Notes: generated from the letters alone by a model not told the origin. A DNA stretch of 45,467 nucleotides from Streptomyces jeddahensis (GCF_001642995.1 NZ_LOHS01000020.1:1-45467); one strand, 5' to 3'. Shown: positions 7,723 to 16,071, counted from the first letter of the stretch. Made by a program: numbers and translations.

Positions 7723-8528
7723 ATGAAGTAGATCCCCTACTGGCTCGACACAGCCCTGCCTTCCCCGACCGGACCGGCAAGCCCCTGCCCGATCAGGCGG
7801 ACTTGGTGGTCATCGGCGGCAGCCTCACCGGCCTGTCCACCGCCCATCACGCGGCACGCAAGGGCGCCCACGTCGTCCTCGTGGAGAAGGACAAGGTCGG
7901 CTCCGGCGCCTCCGGGCGCAACGGCAGCATGTGCACCCAGGGCATCACCATCAGCCCCGCCGAGGCGCGCAAGCGCTACGGGCAGCCGCGGGCCCGGGAA
8001 CTGTACGACGCCTTCCGCGAGGCGGTGGACCTGGTGGAGGAGCTGACGGTCAAGGAGCAGATCGACTGCGACTTCCACCGCGTAGGGCGTCTGGGCGTCG
8101 CGTTCAAGCCGCAGCACTTCGAGAGCATGCGAGCCAAGCAGCGCGACCTGGCCGACAACTTCGGTCACGACACCACGCTGCTGAGCAAGAGCGATCTACG
8201 TGCCGAGCTGGGCTCCGACTAGTACCACGGAGCCCAGCTCGACCCGCTCAGCGCGCACCTTCACGTCGGCAAATACGTCCATGGCCTGGCCGAGGCCGCC
8301 GAACGCGCCGGGGCTCAGATCCACGAACGCAACGCCGCGACCGCGCTGCACCGCCTCCCCGAGGGCGGTTTCCTCGTCGAGACCCTGCACGGCACCATCC
8401 GTGCCAAGCAGGTCATGGCGGCGACGGACGCCTACACCGACAAGTCGCTGCCCTGGTTCCGCAAGCGGCTGATCAACGTCGGCAGCTTCGTCATCGTCAC
8501 CGAGCCACTGGGCAGGGACGGCCGTTGA
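7723..8528 (+). pseudogene. Broken FAD-dependent amine/amino-acid oxidase
   Basis: The N-terminal half of a DAO-family flavoprotein is clear: LVVIGGSLTGLSTAHHAARK (Rossmann FAD site), VEKDKVGSGASGRNG, and after a stop YHGAQLDPLSAHLHVGKYVH. It is inactivated three ways. Codon 3 is TAG where the family would have a sense codon. About 30 bp in, one base is missing, so IPYWLDTA and FPDRTGKPLPDQ lie in different frames. A second in-frame TAG occurs at 8220-8222. The reading ends at TGA 8526 just after TEPLGRD, where the DNA switches to a GH3 fragment on the other strand, so the C-terminal half is deleted. It probably worked with the HAD and aminotransferase enzymes. Confidence 0.85.
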
Positions 8529-8775
8529 CCAGGTTGTACGCGGCCGTCGCACCGGTCGCCGCGCGCCTCGCCGAGCCAGGACACGCCGTGCAGCGCCTCC
8601 GTCACGGTGCGCAACGAGGCGATGCCGAGGCGCTCGACGGGCGGTGCGTACTGGTGCAGCAGCGCGATCCGCTCGTCGAGCGTGAGCCTCCCGAGCAGGT
8701 CGTCGACGCGCTTGTCGATCGGCAGCACCGGGTCGCGGAACGGAAGCCGGGCGCCGGCAGGGACGAAGAACCCAC
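8520..8775 (-). pseudogene. Truncated GH3 beta-glycosidase
   Basis: Behind GGAGG and a GTG at 8775 the minus strand encodes the GH3 N-terminus: after one frame change it reads FRDPVLPIDKRVDDLLGRLT, LDERIALLHQ, then TEALHGVSWLGEA. It then jumps, in another frame, to AAYNLVNGRP, a motif that in GH3 enzymes lies roughly 200 residues further on. So there is a frameshift, a large internal deletion, and loss of everything beyond, ending at the junction with the FAD oxidase remnant near 8519. The promoter side still carries a LacI-type operator. Confidence 0.75.
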
Positions 8776-8810
8776 GTGGAAAACCTCCAAGCAGGCTGAT
8801 TTGATGCGTT

Positions 8811-8820
8811 GAAGCGCTTC
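8811..8820. promoter_or_regulatory. LacI-type operator GAAGCGCTTC
   Basis: This is a perfect 10-bp palindrome typical of LacI/CebR-class sugar regulators, 36 bp upstream of the GH3 remnant start. It belongs to a 19-bp string (8810-8828) repeated exactly at 8928-8946. Confidence 0.75.
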
Positions 8821-8928
8821 GACACTCCCACCGCAGCCACAGGCTGTCAACGACAGAATCCAAAGAAAATTGCCCAACCCTGCCATCTTGCCTCGCAAGA
8901 GACATGTCATTAACGTTCGCCGCCGGGT

Positions 8929-8938
8929 GAAGCGCTTC
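8929..8938. promoter_or_regulatory. LacI-type operator GAAGCGCTTC (second copy)
   Basis: Second copy of the operator in the same orientation, 118 bp from the first and 29 bp upstream of the ATG of the binding-protein remnant. The flanking GACACTCC is also shared. Confidence 0.75.
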
Positions 8939-8966
8939 GACACTCCGAAGGGGAAGGGCCGCCGCG

Positions 8967-9360
8967 ATGAGTAACGAGGTGAACCGCAGAAGCTTCGTCG
9001 GCAAAGCCGCCGCCGTGGCGGGGTGCTGCCGCCATGGCCCTCTTGCCTTCCGCCTGCGGAGGTGGCGGCCGGCAGCAGACCGGCACGAACACGAAGTCGG
9101 GCCTGAAGGCGGCGCTGCCCGCCTACATGCCCAGCAAGTCCCTCAACCCGACGTCCCCTCGGTACCGCACCACTGTCTCCGGCGTCCCGGCCAAGGGCGG
9201 CGAGTACACCGCGGTCACCCCGCAGTGGAGCACCGTGCCTCCGCCGGGGAGCTCCTTCTTGGAAGTTCGAGAGCAGCAAGCTCCTCCACATGTACGAGAT
9301 GCCGCAGTTCCGTGCAGAAGCACTTCCGCGCCGGTGTGCTCACGTGCGCGATCAAGGGGT
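8967..9360 (+). pseudogene. Remnant of a sugar-binding lipoprotein gene
   Basis: An ATG at 8967 behind a GAAGGGG stretch begins NRRSFVGKAAAVAG, a twin-arginine signal. One base out of frame it continues MALLPSACGGGG, a lipobox with its Cys, and then SGLKAALPAYMPSKSLNP. A second frame change near 9265 leads to SKLLHMYEMPQFRAE and then nothing recognisable. The start, lipobox and upstream sugar-type operator indicate an ABC transporter substrate-binding protein of the polysaccharide locus, now broken by at least two frameshifts and truncated. The middle residues are too degraded to name a sugar. Confidence 0.65.
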
Positions 9361-9475
9361 GAACCGGTCGCCCACCTGCTCCCCCGCCTTGACCGGGAGC
9401 GGCTCCCCCCGCCCATCCCCGCTGCTGGAGCGGAGCCGCTCCCTCACCACCGTCAGGAATGACACGGAGGCCACC

Positions 9476-9560
9476 ATGGTGACCCTCGCCGACGTGGCCA
9501 GACACGCGGGTGTCTCGTCCAGTACTGCCGCCCGGCGGCTGCGCGGTGCTCCGCACGGCC
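9476..9560 (+). pseudogene. N-terminal stub of a LacI-family regulator
   Basis: ATG at 9476 starts MVTLADVARHAGVSSSTAAR, the LacI helix-turn-helix (usual form VTLxDVAxxAGVSxSTVSR). After about 28 residues the similarity ends and the DNA runs into a GH43 C-terminus. This was presumably the regulator that read the GAAGCGCTTC boxes nearby. Confidence 0.75.
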
Positions 9561-9604
9561 TGACTTCCCCGCCCGAGTTGCCCGCGCCCGCCTGGCCGCT
9601 CGTC

Positions 9605-10219
9605 CCCGGCCCCGCCGAGGCCCGCCGAGGCCCGCCGGAACGACTTCGACCGCAGCGAGTTGCGGCCGCAGTGGATCTCCGTGCGCGACCGTCCGGAGGA
9701 GCGCTGCACCACCAAGGAGAGGGCCGGATGGCTGACGCTCCGCGCCCGCGGCGCCTCGCTGGACAAGCCGGACGTCGTGTTCGTCGGCCGCCTCCAGCAG
9801 CGCCTGACATGCCCGGTGCGCACGTGCATCGATCCGGCGCAGGGGCGCGGCAGCCTCGCCGTCCGGCTGGATGAGGAACACCACTCCGAGATCGAGGCGT
9901 CCGACGGGAAGGTGCAGGCGCTGTGCCGTGTCGGACCCGCTGCGCACCGTCGTGGGGCCCCGGTCCGTGCCCTCCTGGCCCCTTGGTGCTCGGCGTCCGG
10001 ATCTCCAGCACCCCACCGCGGGATGCCCGCACCGGACCCGACACCGTCGCACTCGGCGTCGAGGAGCCGGACGGCACATTCACCGTGCTCGGCACGCTCG
10101 ACGGCCGCTGTCTCTCGACGGAGGTGGCCGGCGGATTCACCGGACGGGTCATCGGCCTGTACCCCTCGGCCGGCACGGTCCACTTCGACTGGTGCGACTA
10201 CGAGCCGCTCGGCCTCTGA
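9605..10219 (+). pseudogene. C-terminal remnant of a GH43 beta-xylosidase
   Basis: The plus strand encodes, across at least two frame changes, the beta-sandwich C-terminal domain found in GH43 beta-xylosidases. The pieces are LRPQWISVRDRPEE, LDKPDVVFVGRLQQ, AVRLDEEHHSEIEA, then PLRTVVGPR, and finally GPLVLGVRI through GTVHFDWCDYEPLGL, ending at TGA 10217. The catalytic five-bladed propeller is missing; the fragment is fused directly to the LacI stub. Frames break near 9930 and again near 9990. Confidence 0.72.
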
Positions 10220-10345
10220 ACCAGCGCCGCGAGTCGAGGCACCACGTCGCCTTCCGAAAGACGAGCGGCCCTCCCCCCTTGACCGCCTGCCGCTCCATCC
10301 CCTCGCGGGCGGAACCCCCGCTCGGCCAACAGAGAAAGGTCAGAG

Positions 10346-12100
10346 ATGAAGAGAACGCACCACCCCACCGGCCACCGCAGAAGCGGCCCCGACCGGGTGC
10401 TCGGCCTGCTGCTGGCGCTGGTCGCCGCGATCGGGCTGACCAGCACCACCGCGTTCGCCGTACCGTCCCACAGGGACGCGTCCGCGGCGATGAAGAACAT
10501 CGAGCTCAGTCCGATGAGCACGGTGGCCGCGATGCAGCCCAGCTGGAACCTGGGCAACACCCTGGACGCCATCCCCGACGAGACGTCCTGGGGCAACCCA
10601 CCGGTCACCAAGGCCCTGCTCGACACCATCAAGTCCCAGGGCTTCCGCAGCGTCCGCATCCCCGTCACCTGGAGCGGCCACCAGTCCTCCACCGCCCCCT
10701 ACACGATCGACGAGACGTGGATGAACCGCGTCAAGCAGGTGGTCGACTGGGCGCTGGCCGACGGTCTCTACGTCGTGATCAACGTGCATCACGACTCATG
10801 GCAGTGGATCGCCGACATGCCCACCGACCACGACAACGTCCTGGCCCGCTTCAAGGCCACCTGGACCCAGATCGCCGCCACATTCAAGGACTACCCGGGG
10901 AGCCTCCTCTTCGAGAGCAACAACGAGCCGCAGTTCAACAACACCACCGACGCCCAGGGCATCCAGTACAACGACGAACTGAACACCGCGTTCCACACCG
11001 TGGTGCGCCAGTCCGGCGGCAACAACGCGACCCGTCTGCTCGTCCTGCCCAGCCTGCACACCAATTCCGGCCAGGTCTTCCTGGACGCCCTGGTGAGCGA
11101 GATGAAGTCGCTGAACGACCCCAACCTCGTGGCCACCGTGCACTACTACAGCTGGTACCCGTTCAGCGTGAACATCGCCGGCGGCACCCAATTCGACGCC
11201 ACCGCGCAGAAGGACCTGACCGACAACTTCGCCCGGATCCGCGACACCCTCGTGTCCAAGGGAATCCCCGTCTACGTGGGCGAGTACGGCCTGTTGAAGT
11301 ACCCCGACTACTTCCAACCCGCGCCGCGTGTCGAACGTGGCGAGGCACTGAAGTACTTCGAGATGTTCGGCTACGAGGCCCGCATCTCAGGGGTGACCAC
11401 GGCCCTGTGGGACGCGTACAACTTCCTGAACCGCTCCACGCTGCAGTGGCGTGAGCCCGAGCTGATCAACCAGATCAAGTCGAGCTGGACCACCCGCTCG
11501 GGGACGGCCTCCTCGGACCGTGTCTTCCTGGCGAAGTCGAGTGCGATCACCGCCAGGACACTCACCCTGAACCCGAACGGCACCACCTTCCAGGGCCTTT
11601 GGCAGGGCAGCACAAAGCTCGTCCAGGGCCGGGACTACACCGTCTCCGGCAACGAGCTCACGCTCACAGCCACCGCGCTGACCCGGCTCGCCGGCGACCG
11701 CGCCTACGGGATCAACGCGACGATCGAGGCCCGCTTCTCCCGGGGCCTGCCCTGGAAGATCTTCGTGACCACGTATGACAGGCCGGTGCTCTCCAACGCG
11801 ACCGGCGACACCAGCGGTCTCACCATCCCCACCCAGTACCGCGGTGACCAGCTGGCCACCATGGAGGCCAGGTACGCCGACGGCAGCAACGCCGGCCCGG
11901 TCAACTGGACTCCCTACCAGGAGTTCAACGAGGCCTTCTCTCCCGACTACCCGGGCAACGGTCTTGTCCTCACCTCCAAGTTCGTCGACTCACTGCGAGA
12001 CAACACCCAGGCGACGCTCGTCTTCCACTTCTGGAGCGGAGCCACCGTGACCTACAACGTGACGAAGAACGGAGGCTCTGTGACGGGAACCGTCGCCTGA
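10346..12100 (+). CDS. Secreted GH5 (subfamily 4-like) endo-glucanase with CBM_X2-CBM46
   Basis: This 584-aa secreted enzyme starts at ATG 10346 (AGAAAGG upstream) with a Sec signal ending at AFA. Residues about 60-370 form a GH5 barrel with WNLGNTLDA, GFRSVRIPVTW, HHDS, acid/base Glu194 in SNNEPQF and nucleophile Glu313 in VYVGEYG. This pattern fits GH5_4, which includes xyloglucanases and mixed-linkage glucanases. Residues about 390-480 resemble the CBM_X2 Ig-like module. Residues about 485-584 (WTPYQEF, SPDYPGNGL, FHFWSGATVTYNV) resemble CBM46. It is the first intact gene after the degraded cluster and is followed by a second CBM46 fragment and a GH31. It probably cleaves xyloglucan or beta-glucan outside the cell. 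Confidence 0.88.
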   Translation: MKRTHHPTGHRRSGPDRVLGLLLALVAAIGLTSTTAFAVPSHRDASAAMKNIELSPMSTVAAMQPSWNLGNTLDAIPDETSWGNPPVTKALLDTIKSQGFRSVRIPVTWSGHQSSTAPYTIDETWMNRVKQVVDWALADGLYVVINVHHDSWQWIADMPTDHDNVLARFKATWTQIAATFKDYPGSLLFESNNEPQFNNTTDAQGIQYNDELNTAFHTVVRQSGGNNATRLLVLPSLHTNSGQVFLDALVSEMKSLNDPNLVATVHYYSWYPFSVNIAGGTQFDATAQKDLTDNFARIRDTLVSKGIPVYVGEYGLLKYPDYFQPAPRVERGEALKYFEMFGYEARISGVTTALWDAYNFLNRSTLQWREPELINQIKSSWTTRSGTASSDRVFLAKSSAITARTLTLNPNGTTFQGLWQGSTKLVQGRDYTVSGNELTLTATALTRLAGDRAYGINATIEARFSRGLPWKIFVTTYDRPVLSNATGDTSGLTIPTQYRGDQLATMEARYADGSNAGPVNWTPYQEFNEAFSPDYPGNGLVLTSKFVDSLRDNTQATLVFHFWSGATVTYNVTKNGGSVTGTVA

Positions 12101-12118
12101 CCGTTCTCGGCCCCGGGT

Positions 12119-12302
12119 ACCAGGAGTTCACTTCACGTTCACGCCGGACTACCCGAACGGCGCGATCCGGCTGACCTCCGACTACCTGAAGACCCTCACC
12201 GACGGCTCCACCGTCACCCTGAAGTTCGACTTCTGGAGCGGGGCCTCCGTCACCTACCACGTGACCAGGTCCGGCGACACGGTCACCGGCACCGTCTCCT
12301 GA
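12119..12302 (+). pseudogene. Orphan second CBM46 C-terminal half
   Basis: Just after the GH5 stop, the DNA reads YQEF, one frame change, then FTFTPDYPNGAIRLTSDYLK, TLTDGSTVTLKFDFWSGAS, VTYHVTRSGDTVTGTVS and TGA. This parallels the last 60 residues of the GH5 protein at clearly lower identity. It is the tail of another CBM46 protein whose front is gone, or the relic of a tandem CBM46. Confidence 0.75.
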
Positions 12303-12374
12303 CCACCGATTGACCGACCCCGGCCCCGTGTGCCCCACACGGGGCCGGGCGTCAGAAGAACAAGAGGAATCGCC

Positions 12375-14354
12375 TTGCCTTACAGCATCAGCGCGGATGG
12401 CCTGGAACGTCACACCGCCGAAGAGATCCTCCGTGTCGAGCCCTGGGGGCCGCACGCAGTCCGGGTCCGGGCCTCGTCCGGGACAGTCGCCCCTTCCGCT
12501 CCCGGCGCGCTGGAGATCCCCTCGCCCTCCCCCCGCGTCGACGTGTCCGTCGCGGAAGACGGCTCTGCCCGCTTGGTCAACGGCCGCCTCGCTGTCGAGG
12601 CCCTGCCGGACGGACGGCTGAGGTTCCTGCACGCCGCCTCGGGCCGTGAACTCCTCGCCGACAAGTCCCCGTACCCCCATCATCCCGGCCCCCGCGTCCA
12701 TGCGGCCGGCGGCCGGACGGAACAGCACTTCGAGGCCTACGCCGGCGAGCGGCTGCACGGCCTCGGGCAGCATCTGCACGGACTCCTGGACCAGAAAGGC
12801 TGTGTGATCGACCTCGTCCAGGGCAACACGGTGGCCGCCATCCCCTTCTTGCACTCCTCGCGCGGCTACGGACTGCTGTGGAACAACCCCGCCACCGGCC
12901 GTGCCGAACTGGGCACCGACACCACCCGGTGGGTCGCCGACGCCGGCGGGCGGGTCGACTACTGGATCACCGCCGGCGACACTCCGGCCCAGATCCTGGA
13001 CGCCTACACCCTGGCCACCGGACGTCCGCCGCTCCTGCCCGAGTGGGCGTCCGGTTTCTGGCAGTCCAAACTGCGCTACCGTACCCAGGACGAACTCCTG
13101 GCTGTGGCACGGCAGTACAAGGAACGCGGACTGCCGCTGTCCGTCATCGTCTGCGACTTCTTCCACTGGCCCGCGATGGGCGACTGGCGTTTCGAAGCAA
13201 GCGAATGGCCCGATCCCGCCGCGATGGTGGCAGAGCTCTCCGGCCTCGGGGTGAAGCTCGCGGTCTCGGTATGGCCCACCGTCGAGCCCGGCAGTGACAC
13301 CTTCGACGAGCTGCGCTCGGCCGGATGCCTCGTACGGGACGGCGACGGCGGCCTGCTCACCTGCCACTGGCCCTCCCGTAGCGCCGAGGAGCCGATGCGC
13401 CGGATGGCGTACTACGACGCGACCAACTCCCACGCGCGCGCCGCGCTGTGGCGACGGCTGAGCGACAACTACCTTTCAGCGGGCGTGGCCTGCTTCTGGC
13501 TGGACGCCTGCGAACCCGACCTGCCCCGGGATGTCGCCGACCGTGCCGTCTACGCCGCCGGTCCGGCCGCCGAGGCCGCGAACCTCTACCCGCTCCTGCA
13601 CACCCGAACCGTCGCCGACGGCCTGCGCGCGGCCGGCGAGGACCGGCCGTTGTCCCTGGTCCGCTCCGCATGGGCGGGCAGCCAGAAGTACGGCGCCGCA
13701 CTGTGGTCCGGCGACATCCCCACCACCTTCGACTCCCTCGCGCGGCAGATCAGAGCCGGACTGAACGTCGCGATGAGCGGCGTCCCCTGGTGGAACACCG
13801 ACATCGGCGGCTTCTTCGGCGGCGACCCCGACGACCCCGCCTACCGCGAGCTGCTGATCCGCTGGTTCCAGTACGGCACCTTCAGCCCCGTCATGCGGCT
13901 GCACGGGGACCGCGTGCCCCACCACCCGGCCTTCTCCACCGACATGACCGGCGGGCCGAACGAGGTCTGGTCCTACGGGGAGCAGGCGTACGGCATCCTC
14001 CGGGACCACCTGCTGCTGCGCGAACGCCTGCGCCCGTACCTGGACCTGCTGTCCCAGGACGCGCACCGCACCGGCGCACCGCCGATGCGCCCGCTGTTCT
14101 TCGACTTCCCCGAGGACGAACGCGCCTGGGACGTGGACGACCAGTTCCTGCTCGGCCCCGACGTGCTGGTGGCACCGGTGTACGAGCCGGGCGCGCGCAC
14201 CCGCCGGGTCTACCTGCCCTCCGGCGCCCGCTGGTACGACCCGGCCACCGGACACGTGCTGGAGGGTGGAACGGCACCCGACGCCGACGCCCCACTGGAG
14301 CGCATACCCGTCTTCGTACGCGAAGGAGCCGCCGTCGCACACGCGTTGCGCTGA
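12375..14354 (+). CDS. GH31 alpha-xylosidase-like enzyme
   Basis: The 659-aa cytoplasmic-type protein (no signal peptide) has an N-terminal beta-sandwich (about 1-220), a GH31 barrel and distal beta domains. WASGFWQSKLRYRTQDELL begins the barrel. The nucleophile is Asp377 in FWLDACEPD and the acid/base Asp447 in WSGDIPTTFDSL. MRLHG near 510 and LLGPDVLVAPVYEPGARTR are also typical. The TTG at 12375, five bases after AGAGGAA, is preferred to the in-frame ATG 15 codons earlier, which lacks a binding site. Next to a GH5_4 endo-glucanase and GH3/GH43 relics, removal of alpha-xylose from xyloglucan oligosaccharides is the best guess. Alpha-glucosidase activity is possible. Confidence 0.83.
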   Translation: MPYSISADGLERHTAEEILRVEPWGPHAVRVRASSGTVAPSAPGALEIPSPSPRVDVSVAEDGSARLVNGRLAVEALPDGRLRFLHAASGRELLADKSPYPHHPGPRVHAAGGRTEQHFEAYAGERLHGLGQHLHGLLDQKGCVIDLVQGNTVAAIPFLHSSRGYGLLWNNPATGRAELGTDTTRWVADAGGRVDYWITAGDTPAQILDAYTLATGRPPLLPEWASGFWQSKLRYRTQDELLAVARQYKERGLPLSVIVCDFFHWPAMGDWRFEASEWPDPAAMVAELSGLGVKLAVSVWPTVEPGSDTFDELRSAGCLVRDGDGGLLTCHWPSRSAEEPMRRMAYYDATNSHARAALWRRLSDNYLSAGVACFWLDACEPDLPRDVADRAVYAAGPAAEAANLYPLLHTRTVADGLRAAGEDRPLSLVRSAWAGSQKYGAALWSGDIPTTFDSLARQIRAGLNVAMSGVPWWNTDIGGFFGGDPDDPAYRELLIRWFQYGTFSPVMRLHGDRVPHHPAFSTDMTGGPNEVWSYGEQAYGILRDHLLLRERLRPYLDLLSQDAHRTGAPPMRPLFFDFPEDERAWDVDDQFLLGPDVLVAPVYEPGARTRRVYLPSGARWYDPATGHVLEGGTAPDADAPLERIPVFVREGAAVAHALR

Positions 14355-14465
14355 CGTGTGCAGGTGCCGGGGCGCGCCTCCGTGCGGCCCGCACCTCCTT
14401 CAGGACCGCGGCGGTCCGACGGAAGAAACCCCGAAGAAGACCCCTTCTCACAGATGGAGCAACAG

Positions 14466-15227
14466 ATGGCAGACTTGCGGATCACGAACAGTGGCGCGGC
14501 AGCGCTGACGTTCCACCCACTGATGGCGGAGGCGCCGCGCCCGGCTGCGGGCGCGCCCGCGGTGATCGTCATGCCGGGCGGCGGCTACACCTTCCTTGCC
14601 CCGCACGAGGGGAAGCCCGTCGCACAGTGGCTGAACCAGCTCGGATTCGCCGCCTGGGTGCTGGAGTACCCGGTAGGGCCACAGGACTTTCACCCCGCGC
14701 CGCTGGACTCGGCTCGGGCGGCGATGCGTGAGGCGCGCTCGCAGGCGCCGGGGCTGGGGGTCGACCCGTCGCGCATCGGGGTCCTCGGCTTCTCCGCGGG
14801 CGGCCACCTCGCCGCCCACCTCGCCGCCGGCCCGGACACGGCCGACGACGAGCGGCCCGCGTTCGCGGTGCTCTGCTACCCGGCGACGTCATGGCACAAC
14901 TTCGGCCCCGCCGCAGTCGGCGAACCGGACAGCGACCCGCTCCTCGGCCCCGGCTCGACCCCGGAACAGCGCCGCGCGGTCTCCATCGAGCTGATCGCCG
15001 TCCCGCAGACCCCCCCGACCTTCATCTGGCACTGCGCGGACGACGACACCGTCGGGGTCGACCACGCCCTGTCCCTGACCCGGCGCCTGGCCTCCCTGCG
15101 GGTCCCGGTCGAACTGCACGTATTCCCCACCGGCGGACACGGCGTGGGACTGGCCCAGGACATGACGCCCGCCGGCACGTGGACCTCCCTGTGCGCGCAG
15201 TGGCTCTGCAGGACGACCAGCCACTAG
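14466..15227 (+). CDS. Alpha/beta-hydrolase esterase (acetyl-xylan-esterase-like)
   Basis: The 253-aa serine hydrolase shows an oxyanion loop MPGGGYTFL, nucleophile Ser110 in GFSAGGH, an acid in HCADDDTV and a catalytic His in FPTGGHGVGL. This is the BD-FAE/acetyl-esterase type that removes acetyl groups from sugars. No signal peptide is present, so it acts inside the cell on imported oligosaccharides. ATG 14466 has GGAG six bases upstream; an in-frame ATG at 14454 is weaker. It follows the GH31 gene by about 110 bp and probably shares its transcript. The last residues (LCRTTSH) abut the antitoxin start by one base, and the normal C-terminus may have been altered by a rearrangement there. Confidence 0.8.
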   Translation: MADLRITNSGAAALTFHPLMAEAPRPAAGAPAVIVMPGGGYTFLAPHEGKPVAQWLNQLGFAAWVLEYPVGPQDFHPAPLDSARAAMREARSQAPGLGVDPSRIGVLGFSAGGHLAAHLAAGPDTADDERPAFAVLCYPATSWHNFGPAAVGEPDSDPLLGPGSTPEQRRAVSIELIAVPQTPPTFIWHCADDDTVGVDHALSLTRRLASLRVPVELHVFPTGGHGVGLAQDMTPAGTWTSLCAQWLCRTTSH

Positions 15228-15228
15228 T

Positions 15229-15447
15229 GTGCGCGACCGGCTGCGCATCCTCGCGGAGGAGCGCGGCACCACCATCACGGAGCTGCTGGAAGACCTCGCT
15301 ACTCGGGAGCTGACGGCTGCCGAGCGGGAGCAGCGGGCTTTTGAGGCTGCCCGTGAGCTCGGCATCGAGTACACCGAGCAGGTCCAGCAGGCCGGCCAGG
15401 ACGCCTGGGCGACGATCCGCGCCCATCAGGGCGGCGCCGCCGCATGA
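15229..15447 (+). CDS. Probable antitoxin (VapB-like)
   Basis: The 72-aa protein begins RDRLRILAEERGTTITELLE, a ribbon-helix-helix-like helix pair, then a charged, Gln-rich C-terminal arm suited to wrapping a toxin. The GTG at 15229 is one base after the esterase stop, without its own binding site. Codons just upstream would read A-T-S in frame, and related antitoxins usually have a short beta-strand before this helix, so the true N-terminus may have been lost when the esterase tail was joined. It overlaps the next gene by four bases (ATGA), as in toxin-antitoxin pairs. Confidence 0.6.
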   Translation: MRDRLRILAEERGTTITELLEDLATRELTAAEREQRAFEAARELGIEYTEQVQQAGQDAWATIRAHQGGAAA

Positions 15448-15818
15448 ACCTGACGGCCGTCCTGGACCACACCGCTCTGGCCGCCCTGTTCCGTGCGGAT
15501 CCCTTCTACACCGGCCTCTACGTCGAGGCCTCGCGTGGCACTGGCCGAGTCATCATCCCGTCGCTGTCCATGCTGGCCGCCGAACGGCAGCTCGCCGGTG
15601 CCGGCAAGCACGCGGCGTCCCTGCGGTTCGCGGAGAACATGACGTTCACCGCGGCACACGCGGTGGATGCGATGGACTGGCGAAACGTCGACTGGCCGGT
15701 GGCGCACGCGGCAGCGATCGCCTGGCAGGCGGTGAAGGCGGGGGAACCACTCACTGTCCTGTCGCTGGAACCCGAGCTGTACGCGGGCACCGGCATCACT
15801 CCACTGAACCCGACCTGA
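15444..15818 (+). CDS. PIN-like toxin, degenerate
   Basis: The 124-aa partner starts at the ATGA overlap. It has the PIN outline: Asp8 in VLDHTAL, Glu in LAAERQL, Asp in NVDWPVAHAAA, and a terminal strand TVLSLEP. In active PIN nucleases that terminal position is normally Asp in a TxD motif, but here it is Glu. Size and coupling to a VapB-like gene support an RNase toxin, possibly weakened. Alternatively it is an uncharacterised small protein of the same fold. Confidence 0.55.
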   Translation: MNLTAVLDHTALAALFRADPFYTGLYVEASRGTGRVIIPSLSMLAAERQLAGAGKHAASLRFAENMTFTAAHAVDAMDWRNVDWPVAHAAAIAWQAVKAGEPLTVLSLEPELYAGTGITPLNPT

Positions 15819-15865
15819 CCTTCGGCCCGGCGGGTCTGCGGCGCCAGCCGCAGACGGTGTTCAGC

Positions 15866-16054
15866 ATGGTGGGTATGGAAAACGCGACGGCGACGCACGA
15901 CGAGCGGCTGCGGGACCTGGAGGCGGATATTGACGCCCTCGCCGATGCCGTCGGCACGCCGGGGGAACGGCCGATCACCCAGCGTCTGGACACGATCGAA
16001 CGAGTTCTGTTCGCTCTTGCCCGTACGCAGGGCGTCGACCCGGACGCCATCTGA
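15866..16054 (+). CDS. Small coiled-coil hypothetical protein
   Basis: The 62-aa frame from ATG 15866 (or ATG 15875) is rich in Leu, Asp, Glu and Ala with heptad spacing (DERLRDLEADIDALADAVG, TQRLDTIERVLFALA), so it should form one or two amphipathic helices. It is followed 17 bp later by a strong hairpin, which supports it as the last gene of the toxin-antitoxin transcript. I do not recognise a family. Confidence 0.5.
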   Translation: MVGMENATATHDERLRDLEADIDALADAVGTPGERPITQRLDTIERVLFALARTQGVDPDAI

Positions 16055-16071
16055 GCTTTGCCCGCCTGCAT

